NCBI RefSeq assembly: GCF_002869745.1
Contig: NZ_PNOS01000033.1
Location: 1-60,527, forward strand
Source of the DNA: Oceaniglobus roseus
GTDB lineage: Bacteria; Pseudomonadota; Alphaproteobacteria; Rhodobacterales; Rhodobacteraceae
Reading direction: 5' to 3'
Length of the DNA stretch: 60,527 nucleotides
Within the stretch, counting starts at the first letter, position 1. Each line of letters starts with the position of its first letter. The translations under genes were made by a program, and so were the position numbers. The notes under the pieces are model-generated. The model searched no databases, was not told where the DNA came from, and saw only the letters and a list, made by a program, of their open reading frames with translations. Of this stretch, positions 52,064 through 59,292 are shown piece after piece.

Positions 52064-52917
52064 CTACTCCAGCGGAACTGGAGCTTCTGCTCTGGCCACA
52101 GCACGGTCTCCATCAAGAATAAGAATTGAAATGAGTTGCCCGAGCCTATTAATGTCTTTCATTTTGTAATAATGCCTCATGCCAATCCCATCAAGCCCTT
52201 TGAACATGAGGGTTGGCGATTGACTTGGAATGTTCTCAGTCAAAAACCCAGGCTCGACGTCCCCGATTTCTTTAAAATAGCCAAATGTATTAATCTGAAG
52301 GCCCTCGCCGCTGTCGAGAAGGTCTCTAATCTCATCAATGGAGGCGTCCTCTGAATTCACAATGACCGCAATATGCTCTACGCCATCCGAGGACTCAATA
52401 AAGACTTCCGCAAGCCCATTATTAAGGCTTCGGATCCCGATGGTTACGGTCTCCATCTGAAGATTATTTCCATCTGGAGTGGACAGAAATATTGAAAGTT
52501 CAGTAATCTGAGCGGCGGCATTTCCCCAGAAGCTATCGTCGCAGGAGTCAATTCCAAAGTGCGCATAGCATTGATAGATGGTTCCAATCTCGCCACTAGT
52601 TCCGTCTTGGAAAACTACAGGTGACTCGCCGCGATCAAGACTCTTGACGCCTTTCTGAGTCCGTCGCGCGCACAATTTTGGGTTGAGTTGGTTCAAAGAG
52701 TCAATACCGAGACCTGCTTTCGACCAGAAAAATGCGCTCGCTTCGTCGGTCAGATTGCAAACTTCGTGGTATATTGAGGTGGTGTCTTGGTCTGTGATGA
52801 TTGCAGAAAGAAACCGATGTTCATTCAATTCATCTATTATCGTATCCTCTGCCAAAGCTGAATTTGCCATGGAAAAAAGGCAATTACACCGATTAGCTTT
52901 CTGCTGTAGATTTTCAT
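52064..52917 (-). pseudogene. AT-rich-island secreted protein, signal peptide out of frame
   Basis: The main frame (52064-52870) encodes 268 residues starting MANSALAEDTIIDELNEH. A separate frame starting at the ATG at 52917 reads MKIYSRKLIGVIAFF and, with one extra T in the T6 run at 52873-52878 (minus-strand sense), continues as SMANSALAED, a textbook signal peptide with ALA|ED cleavage. So the natural gene probably spans 52064-52917 with a one-base shift, from sequencing error, programmed slippage or a real mutation. The mature part has four cysteines (VCNLT, KLCARR, QCYAHFGIDSCDD) and no recognised domain. AGGG lies upstream of 52917. Confidence 0.6.
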
Positions 52918-52966
52918 TCGGTTGCCCTCGGACTGCAAAGGTGACTAACTATCAGAAGCCTTGTTG

Positions 52967-52972
52967 GTTATA
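52967..52972 (-). promoter_or_regulatory. Possible -10 element for the AT-rich island genes
   Basis: On the minus strand TATAAC lies about 50 bases upstream of the ATG at 52917. No good -35 is paired with it. A six-base-arm repeat CTTGGT/ACCAAG (52993-53010) lies just further upstream and might be an operator. Confidence 0.3.
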
Positions 52973-53020
52973 CGGCTCGATGCTTGAACGTTCTTGGTGT
53001 GCGGACCAAGTCGATCTCAC

Positions 53021-53050
53021 ACAAAATTTGCAACGAAAAAAAATTTTGTT
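53021..53050. terminator. AT-rich hairpin at the right edge of the island
   Basis: ACAAAATTT and AAATTTTGT form a nine-base inverted repeat around a 12-base A-rich loop. It sits at the compositional boundary and downstream of the minus-strand NUDIX gene. It may end NUDIX transcripts or mark the island border. Confidence 0.4.
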
Positions 53051-53133
53051 CAAGATTGAGTGCCCTTGAGCCTTGGTCCGTCGCCGCCGTTCGCCGTAAG
53101 TTGTGCGCACGTCCGCTAGGGCCAATGGCCCAG

Positions 53134-53736
53134 TCAACTCCTTACAACCCTCCCCGCCAAAGCCTGCAACAGCACCACCGTCTTTCCGCAGACGATCTCC
53201 CCCCGCCGCACCATCTCCAGCGCCTCGGGAAGGGGCAGGTGGACCACCTCGATGTCCTCCCCCTCGGATGCCAGCCCGCCGCCCCGGCCCACCCGGTCGG
53301 CGGGGCTGTAGGTGCCGAGGAAGAAGCTCTGCGCGCCGGGGACATAGGCGGGGGACATGAACAGGTCGAACAGGTGTTCGAGCGCACCGACGCGGTAACC
53401 CGTCTCCTCCTCCAGCTCCTCGCGCATCCGCGCCTCGGGCTCCATCCCGTCGAGGAAGCCCGCCGGCGCCGCCAGGATCATCCCCGCGTCGGGCGCCCCG
53501 TCCGCGTCGCCCGCCCGCGCCAGGTGCACCGGCAGGCGGAACTGGCGCACCAGCAGCACCGTGTCGGCCGCGGGATCGTGCAGCAGGCAGACCGCCCCGT
53601 CGTCGCGGGCATAGACCTCGCGGTCGAGCTTCTGCCAAGAGCCGTCGCGCCGCCGCTGTTCGAAATCGTAGCGGAACAGCGAGGCGAATCCGCGGTGCAA
53701 AAGGGTGCGGGTCAGGTTGCGGATGCTGTGGGTCAT
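53134..53736 (-). CDS. NUDIX hydrolase (NudF/NudK-like)
   Basis: 200 residues from the ATG at 53736 (TTGAGGAG upstream). After an N-terminal domain-swap-like segment (FRYDFEQRRRDGSWQKLDREVYARDDGAVCLLHD) the NUDIX box is GFLDGMEPEARMREELEEETGY, with REEL..EE metal ligands. VYPLPEAL-type C-terminal residues (VVHLPLPEALEMVRRGEI) fit ADP-ribose or GDP-mannose pyrophosphatases. It lies between the AT-rich island and pgsA, on the opposite strand to pgsA. Confidence 0.92.
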   Translation of the reverse strand: MTHSIRNLTRTLLHRGFASLFRYDFEQRRRDGSWQKLDREVYARDDGAVCLLHDPAADTVLLVRQFRLPVHLARAGDADGAPDAGMILAAPAGFLDGMEPEARMREELEEETGYRVGALEHLFDLFMSPAYVPGAQSFFLGTYSPADRVGRGGGLASEGEDIEVVHLPLPEALEMVRRGEIVCGKTVVLLQALAGRVVRS

Positions 53737-53901
53737 GGCGCTCCTCAAGGTTGAACCCGTCCTCTCCGGGCACCGCGCCGGTGTCAAGCGGGGCAGGGGC
53801 CGCCCGCCCCTGCCGGGCGCGGCGATCATGTCTGCGTGCGGCGGCGCCCGATTGCATCGCACCACCTTTCAACCCCCCGCGCGAACGGCTATCTCTGGCC
53901 C

Positions 53902-54573
53902 ATGAGGTGGACTGTCCCGAATATCCTGACGCTTCTGCGTCTGCTGGCCGCGCCGGGCGTCGCCATCATGTTTCTCTATTTTTCCAGACCCCTGGCCGAC
54001 TGGTTCGCCCTGCTGCTGTTCGGCGCCGCGGCCGCGACCGACTGGATCGACGGCTATCTCGCCCGCGCCTGGAAGCAGGAGACGAAGTTCGGCACCATGC
54101 TCGACCCCATCGCCGACAAGGCCATGGTCGTCATCGCCCTTCTCGTCATCACCGGCTTCTCGGGCATGAACCCCTGGATCCTGCTGCCCGCCACGGTGAT
54201 CCTGTTCCGCGAGGTGTTCGTGTCGGGTCTGCGCGAGTTCCTCGGCGACACGGCGGGGCTGCTGAAGGTCACGAAGCTGGCCAAGTGGAAGACGACGGCG
54301 CAGATGGTGGCGCTGTCGGTGCTGTTCTCCCAAGGCATCTTCGAGCATTTCTTCGTCATGCAGACCCTCGGGATGGAGCCGGGCCTGATCGCCGACATCC
54401 TCGCGGGGCGCGAGGAGGACGTGCTCGGCATCGGCTGGAAGCACCAGGGGATGCTGGTGACGTGGTGGGGCGGGGTGATCTGCCTCTGGCTCGCCGCCGC
54501 GCTGACGCTGCTGACCGGCTTCGACTATTTCCGCAAGGCCCTGCCGTTCCTGAAGGAGGAGGCCCGCGCATGA
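53902..54573 (+). CDS. pgsA: CDP-diacylglycerol--glycerol-3-phosphate 3-phosphatidyltransferase
   Basis: 223 residues. N-terminal WTVPNILTLLRLLAAPGVAI and the CDP-alcohol phosphatidyltransferase motif ATDWIDGYLARAWKQETKFGTMLDPIADK (DG-AR...G...D...D) are complete. It makes phosphatidylglycerol phosphate, the precursor of phosphatidylglycerol and cardiolipin. An extra region near residues 150-185 (GMEPGLIADILAGREEDVLG) precedes the last helix. Its stop overlaps the moaD ATG by four bases. Confidence 0.96.
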   Translation: MRWTVPNILTLLRLLAAPGVAIMFLYFSRPLADWFALLLFGAAAATDWIDGYLARAWKQETKFGTMLDPIADKAMVVIALLVITGFSGMNPWILLPATVILFREVFVSGLREFLGDTAGLLKVTKLAKWKTTAQMVALSVLFSQGIFEHFFVMQTLGMEPGLIADILAGREEDVLGIGWKHQGMLVTWWGGVICLWLAAALTLLTGFDYFRKALPFLKEEARA

Positions 54574-54818
54574 TCGACGTTCTCTATTTCGCCTGGGTCC
54601 GCGAGAGGATCGGCCTGCCCCGTGAACGGGTCGAGACGGGGGCCGAGACCGTGGCCGACCTCGTGGCCGAGCTGACGGCGCGGGAAGAGCGCTATGCCGC
54701 CGCCTTCCAGGACCTCTCGGCGCTGCGCGTCGCCATCGACCAGGAGCTGACCGATTTCTCCGCCCCCTTGGCCGGCGCGCGCGAGGTGGCCTTCTTCCCG
54801 CCGATGACCGGGGGCTGA
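54570..54818 (+). CDS. moaD: Molybdopterin synthase sulfur carrier subunit
   Basis: 82 residues with the ubiquitin-like fold pattern (VLYFAWVRERIGLPRERV, VADLVAELTAREERYAAAF) and the required C-terminal Gly-Gly (FFPPMTGG). The terminal glycine is thiocarboxylated and donates sulfur to make molybdopterin. It overlaps pgsA by four bases and precedes moaE by five. Confidence 0.95.
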   Translation: MIDVLYFAWVRERIGLPRERVETGAETVADLVAELTAREERYAAAFQDLSALRVAIDQELTDFSAPLAGAREVAFFPPMTGG

Positions 54819-54823
54819 GGCGC

Positions 54824-55267
54824 GTGGACGTGCGGGTGCAGGAGGCCGCCTTCGATCCCGGCGCCGAGCTGAACCGCTTCTCGGCGGCGCAGCAGAACGC
54901 GGGGGCCGTGGTCAGCTTCAGCGGCATCGTTCGCGACCGGCCCGAGGGCGGGCTGCTGCACATGGAGATCGAGCACTATCCGGGCATGACCCAGTCGGCC
55001 ATCGCCGGGATGGTCGAGACGGCCGTCGCGCGCTGGTCGCTGGCCGATGCGCTGGTGATCCACCGGCACGGCGCGCTGAAGCGGGGCGAGGTCATCATGA
55101 TGGTTGCCACCGCCGCGCGCCACCGGGCGGATGCCTTCGCGGCGGCGGAGTTTCTGATGGACTACCTCAAGTCCCGCGCGCCGTTCTGGAAGAAGGAGGT
55201 CGGCGCGGACGGCGCCGCTTGGGTCGCCGCGCGGGACGAGGACGAGGCGGCGCTGGGGCGCTGGTAA
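54824..55267 (+). CDS. moaE: Molybdopterin synthase catalytic subunit
   Basis: 147 residues from a GTG at 54824. GAVVSFSGIVRDRPEGG, MEIEHYPGMTQSAI, HRHGALKRGEVIMMVATAARHRADAFAA and DYLKSRAPFWKKE are diagnostic; the last holds the active-site lysines. With MoaD it converts cPMP to molybdopterin. Together pgsA-moaD-moaE is a conserved unit in this lineage. Confidence 0.96.
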   Translation: MDVRVQEAAFDPGAELNRFSAAQQNAGAVVSFSGIVRDRPEGGLLHMEIEHYPGMTQSAIAGMVETAVARWSLADALVIHRHGALKRGEVIMMVATAARHRADAFAAAEFLMDYLKSRAPFWKKEVGADGAAWVAARDEDEAALGRW

Positions 55268-55302
55268 GCCGCGCGGCTGGGTAGGTATGGCCTGGGCCCG
55301 TC

Positions 55303-56646
55303 CTACGCGTGCTCTGCGAGCCTTCGCGCCAGCCGCTGTTGCCGCTCCAGCACCACCGGCAGGTCCAGCGTCGCGACCTGTCCGTCGCGCACCACCTGCC
55401 GTCCCTCCACGAACAGGTCGCGCACCCGCGTCGGCCCCGCCAGCAGCAGCGCCGCCGGATCCCAGCTGCCCGCGTTCTCGACGCCCGAACCGCCCCACAC
55501 CGCCACGTCCGCCCGCTTGCCCGGGGCGATCTGCCCGCAGTCGTCGCGCCCCAGCACCTGCGCCCCGCCGCGGGTGGCGATCCACAGCGCCTCGCGCGCG
55601 CTCATCGCATCGGCGCCCCGCGCGACCCGCTGCAGCAGCATCGCCTGCCGCGCCTCGGCCACGAGGTTGCCCGCGTCGTTGCTGGCCGAGCCGTCGACGC
55701 CGAGGCCCACGCGCACGCCTGCATCCCGCATCGCCCTGACCGGCGCGATGCCCGACCCGAGGCGGCAGTTCGAGCAGGGGCAATGCGCCACTCCGGTCCC
55801 CGACCGCGCGAACAGGGAAATCTCGGCGTTGTCCAGCTTCACGCAATGGGCGTGCCAGACGTCCTCTCCGGTCCAGCCCAGGTCCTCGGCATATTGTCCG
55901 GGGCGGCAGCCGAACCGCTCCAGCGAATAGGCCACGTCCTCGTCGTTCTCCGCCAGGTGGGTGTGCAGCCGCACGCCCTTGTCCCGCGCCAGCAGCGCCG
56001 CGTCGCGCATCAGCTCGCGGCTGACCGAGAAGGGCGAGCAGGGGGCGACGCCGACGCGGCACATCGACCCCGCGGCCGGATCGTGGAAGGCGTCGATCAC
56101 CCGAAGGCAGTCGTCGAGGATCGCCGCCTCGGTTTCGACCAGCGCATCGGGGGGAAGCCCGCCCGCGCTTTCGCCGATGGACATGGCGCCGCGGGTCGGG
56201 TGGAAGCGCAGCCCGATCTCGCGCGCCGCGTCGATCGTGTCGTCCAGCCGGGCGCCGTTCGGGAAGAGATACAGGTGGTCCGAGGTCAGCGTGCAGCCCG
56301 ACAGCGCCAGCTCCGCCAGCCCGGTCAGGGCCGAGACGCGCATTTCCTCCGGCCCGAAGCGCGCCCAGATCGGGTAGAGCCGCCTGAGCCAGCCGAACAG
56401 CAGCGCATCCTGGGCGCCGGGAACGGCGCGGGTCAGTGTCTGGTAGAGATGGTGGTGGGTGTTGACGAGGCCGGGGGTGACGACGCAGCCGCGCGCCGAC
56501 ACGATCCCGGCCCCCGCGGCGTCCAGTCCCGGACCGATCTCGGCAACCACGCCGTCCCGCAGTCGCACGTCGCAGCCCGCCAGTTCCCGCGCGCCGTCGT
56601 CCATGCAGAGAACCAGGTCGGCACCCTGCACAAGAACGTGGCTCAT
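55303..56646 (-). CDS. 8-oxoguanine deaminase-like amidohydrolase
   Basis: 447 residues. Metal ligands and catalytic parts: VNTHHHLYQTLTRAVPGAQD, RLHTHLAENDEDVAYSLERF, DVWHAHCVKLDN and GLGVDGSASNDAGNL. These match the AtzA/TrzN-like aminohydrolases and best the 8-oxoguanine deaminase group, which cleans oxidised guanine. Nearby substrates such as isoguanine cannot be excluded. The ATG overlaps the hisN-like stop by four bases, so both are co-transcribed on the minus strand. Confidence 0.9.
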   Translation of the reverse strand: MSHVLVQGADLVLCMDDGARELAGCDVRLRDGVVAEIGPGLDAAGAGIVSARGCVVTPGLVNTHHHLYQTLTRAVPGAQDALLFGWLRRLYPIWARFGPEEMRVSALTGLAELALSGCTLTSDHLYLFPNGARLDDTIDAAREIGLRFHPTRGAMSIGESAGGLPPDALVETEAAILDDCLRVIDAFHDPAAGSMCRVGVAPCSPFSVSRELMRDAALLARDKGVRLHTHLAENDEDVAYSLERFGCRPGQYAEDLGWTGEDVWHAHCVKLDNAEISLFARSGTGVAHCPCSNCRLGSGIAPVRAMRDAGVRVGLGVDGSASNDAGNLVAEARQAMLLQRVARGADAMSAREALWIATRGGAQVLGRDDCGQIAPGKRADVAVWGGSGVENAGSWDPAALLLAGPTRVRDLFVEGRQVVRDGQVATLDLPVVLERQQRLARRLAEHA

Positions 56647-57452
56647 CCCGCGTGCCCGGCGAGGATCGCCAGGGCGGCGGCGTGGATTTCGGGATTGGCG
56701 GCGGCGATCACCCGGCCGCCGTCGTGGGCCGGGCCGCCCGTCCAGTCGGTGACGATGCCGCCCGCCGCCTCGATCACTGCCATCGGCCCCTGGATGTCGT
56801 AGGCGTTCAGCCCCGCCTCGATCACCAGGTCGGCCTGCCCGAGCGCGACAAGCGCGTAGGCATAGCAGTCCATCCCGTAGCGGGTCAGCCGGACCTGCCG
56901 CGACACGGCCTCGAATCCCGCCCGGTCGGCGGTCGTGCCGACCTCGGGAAAGGTGGTGAACAGAATCGCCTCCGACAGCGGCCGCGGCGCGCGCGCCTTC
57001 AGCGCGCGCTGCCCGTGGGGGCCATCGCACAGCGCCGCGCCGAACCCGCCCGAGAAGCGCTCGCCGATATAGGGCTGGTCGACGATCCCGAAAAGCGGGC
57101 CCCGGGCGTCGGCGACCGCGATCAGGACCCCCCAGGTCGGCGCGCCCGCCAGGTAGGCGCGGGTGCCGTCGATCGGGTCGAGCACCCAGGTCAGCCCGGT
57201 GGTTCCGGGCGCATGTCCGTATTCCTCGCCCAGGATCGCGTCGTCGGGGCGCAGCTCGGCCAGCACGCGGCGCATCGCCGCCTCGGCCTGCCGGTCGCCT
57301 TCGGTCACGGGATCGAACCCGCCCGCATCCTTGTTGCCGCTTTCCAGCCCCGGCGCCCTGAAGTGCCGCAGCGTCTCGGGACGCGCGGCATCCGCCAGGG
57401 CGTGGGCACAGGAGGCAAGCTCCCGCTGAAGGTCGGCTGAAATCCGGTCCAT
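56643..57452 (-). CDS. hisN: Inositol-monophosphatase family, histidinol-phosphatase-like
   Basis: 269 residues from the ATG at 57452 (GGAG seven bases upstream). Metal sites: DPVTEGDRQAEAAMRR, GEEYGHAPG, DPIDGTRAYLAGAPTWGVLIAV, and GLNAYDIQGPMAVIEAAGGIVTDWTG. The pattern and length match HisN, which removes phosphate from histidinol phosphate, but inositol or PAP phosphatase activity is also possible for this family. It is coupled to the deaminase gene. Confidence 0.85.
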   Translation of the reverse strand: MDRISADLQRELASCAHALADAARPETLRHFRAPGLESGNKDAGGFDPVTEGDRQAEAAMRRVLAELRPDDAILGEEYGHAPGTTGLTWVLDPIDGTRAYLAGAPTWGVLIAVADARGPLFGIVDQPYIGERFSGGFGAALCDGPHGQRALKARAPRPLSEAILFTTFPEVGTTADRAGFEAVSRQVRLTRYGMDCYAYALVALGQADLVIEAGLNAYDIQGPMAVIEAAGGIVTDWTGGPAHDGGRVIAAANPEIHAAALAILAGHAG

Positions 57453-57521
57453 CGGCAGTCTCCGCAAGGATCCTGCCCGCGGCTAGCGCGTCAGGGGCGG
57501 ACGGTCAAGGAGAGGGAGATT

Positions 57522-57896
57522 TCAGGCCACGTCGCTGAGGACACGGGCCAGTTCGAACAGGCGGCGGCGCTGGTTTTCGGGAATGGCATAATAGGAGCGC
57601 ACGAGTTCCAGTGCTTCCTTGTCGGCAAGAATGTCGCTCGGCATCGCCGAGGTTGAATGGTCGCGCCCCGCGGCACCGTCTTCCATGCCTTCGAAAAAGA
57701 AGGCGACCGGCACTTCGAGGACGTCTGCAATGTCCCACAGCCGCGAGGCGCTGATCCGGTTCATCCCGGTTTCATACTTCTGGATCTGCTGGAACTTGAT
57801 GCCCACCTGTTCCGCAAGCTGCTGCTGCGTCATCCCCAGCATCCACCTGCGGTGCCGGACCCGTTTGCCGACGTGTACATCCACCGGATGTTTCAT
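57522..57896 (-). CDS. XRE-family transcriptional regulator
   Basis: 124 residues. The helix-turn-helix is GKRVRHRRWMLGMTQQQLAEQVGIKFQQIQKYETGMNRISASRLWDIADVLEVP, a Cro/CI-type domain. The C-terminal part (DILADKEALELVRSYYAIPENQRRRLFELARVL) is a helical dimerisation region common to this alphaproteobacterial regulator group. TAAGGAG lies upstream of the ATG. It is alone on the minus strand, divergent from the quinone oxidoreductase gene across 294 bases. Confidence 0.93.
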   Translation of the reverse strand: MKHPVDVHVGKRVRHRRWMLGMTQQQLAEQVGIKFQQIQKYETGMNRISASRLWDIADVLEVPVAFFFEGMEDGAAGRDHSTSAMPSDILADKEALELVRSYYAIPENQRRRLFELARVLSDVA

Positions 57897-58190
57897 GGTC
57901 TTACTCCTTACCTAACGCTTGTGTGGCAATGAATTGTTAAAAGAGCCTCAACTCAACCTGACTATAAGTTCAGGCTGATGGCATCTGAAAAAAATATCAA
58001 CTATTTCAAAGATCTGCCGGGGAACATAATTCAGGTCTGCTGATTTTTTGTTTCCTCCGCTCGCCCTGAGCGTGTCCTGAGGTCTGATTGTATGGCAAAC
58101 GCCGCCTAACCTCAGCGTTGCATCGGCGACTCCGGCTCGCCCCGCGACGGGAAGTTTCGTATGGTCCGGCGATTCAAGGAGAGCACCGCC
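57897..58190. promoter_or_regulatory. Divergent region between XRE regulator and quinone oxidoreductase
   Basis: 294 bases, AT-rich at 57900-58040. An imperfect palindrome CCTGACTATAAGTTCAGG (57957-57974) lies about 60 bases upstream of the XRE gene ATG and could be its operator. AAGGAGAGC before 58191 is the ribosome site of the oxidoreductase. No small gene or RNA recognised. Confidence 0.4.
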
Positions 58191-59153
58191 ATGAAAGCCT
58201 TTCAAGTGCAAGATCACGCCCGCGCCCCGGCGATCGCCGAGACCGCCGCGCCCGACCCGGCCGCGGGGGAGGTGGCCGTCGATATCGCCGCGTGCGGTTT
58301 GAACTTCGCCGACCTGCTGATGGCCGAAGGCAAGTACCAGGAGCGCCCGCCGCTGCCGATGACCCTCGGGATGGAGCTGGCGGGAACGGTTCGTGCCCTG
58401 GGCGAGGGCGTCACGACCCTGGCGCCCGGGGACAGGGTCGCCGTCTTCTCGGGCCACGGCGGGCTGGCCGAACGGGGCTGCTTTCCGGCCGACCGCTGCA
58501 CGAGGCTGCCCGACGCCATGCCGTTCGACCATGCCGCCGCCTTCCAGGTGGCCTATGGCACCGCCCATGTCGCGCTGGACCACAAGGCGGGGCTGCGCGA
58601 GGGCGAGACGCTGCTGGTGCTCGGCGCGGCCGGGGGCGTGGGGCTGGCGGCGGTGGAGATCGGCAAGCTGATGGGCGCCCGCGTCATCGCCTGCGCCCGC
58701 GGGGCCGCCAAGCTCGAGGTCGCGAAGGCGGCGGGCGCGGACGAGGTGCTGGACAGCGACGCCGAAGACCTGCGCGGCGCGCTGAAGGCGCTCGGCGGGG
58801 TCGACGTGGTCTATGATCCGGTCGGCGGCGACCTGTTCCGCGCCGCCATGCGGGCCTGCAACCCGGAGGCGCGAATCGTCATCGTCGGCTTCGCCAGCGG
58901 CGACATCCCGCAGGTGCCCGCGAACCACCTCCTGGTGAAGAACATCACGCTGATGGGCTATTACTGGGGCGGCTACATGGCGTTCCGGCCATCGGTCCTG
59001 ACTGACAGCCTGACCCGCCTTTACCAGTGGTACGGCGAGGGGAAGCTGCAACCGCACATCTCCCACCACCTGCCGCTGGAGCGCGCGGCCGAGGCGATGG
59101 AACTGCTCAGGTCGCGCAAGTCCACCGGCAAGGTTGTGGTGACGATGGGCTGA
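58191..59153 (+). CDS. NADPH:quinone oxidoreductase (zinc-independent MDR family)
   Basis: 320 residues. N-terminal GroES-like domain with ACGLNFADLLMAEGKYQERPPLPMTLGMELAGTV, then a Rossmann domain with LVLGAAGGVGLAAVEIGKLMGARVIACAR, and GGVDVVYDPVGGDLFRAAMRACNPEARIVIVGFASGDIP. Zinc-binding cysteines are absent, which fits the quinone reductase group. The ATG at 58191 has AAGGAGAG upstream; an earlier ATG at 58161 is less likely. It lies about 140 bases upstream of smc. Confidence 0.92.
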   Translation: MKAFQVQDHARAPAIAETAAPDPAAGEVAVDIAACGLNFADLLMAEGKYQERPPLPMTLGMELAGTVRALGEGVTTLAPGDRVAVFSGHGGLAERGCFPADRCTRLPDAMPFDHAAAFQVAYGTAHVALDHKAGLREGETLLVLGAAGGVGLAAVEIGKLMGARVIACARGAAKLEVAKAAGADEVLDSDAEDLRGALKALGGVDVVYDPVGGDLFRAAMRACNPEARIVIVGFASGDIPQVPANHLLVKNITLMGYYWGGYMAFRPSVLTDSLTRLYQWYGEGKLQPHISHHLPLERAAEAMELLRSRKSTGKVVVTMG

Positions 59154-59184
59154 TCCCCTGTCCGTCGGCGCCCGCACGATATGT

Positions 59185-59193
59185 TGTGGATAA
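59185..59193 (-). promoter_or_regulatory. Exact DnaA-box sequence upstream of smc
   Basis: TGTGGATAA is the exact reverse complement of the consensus DnaA box TTATCCACA. It lies 100 bases before the smc start. A possible -35 hexamer TTGACA occurs at 59228-59233, although no good -10 follows at standard spacing. Confidence 0.45.
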
Positions 59194-59292
59194 GCGGCGG
59201 AAAGGGGCCACATCCCGCCTCCGCTTCTTGACAACGCGAAGGCCTGCGCAACAGGATGCGGGCCCGACAGACAACCGCAGGGCTTCCCCGAC

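Noticed and set aside
51526-53133. Prophage or insertion sequence as origin of the AT-rich island
   Set aside because: No integrase, transposase, terminal repeat pair or target-site duplication could be found; only the composition and unknown genes support acquisition.
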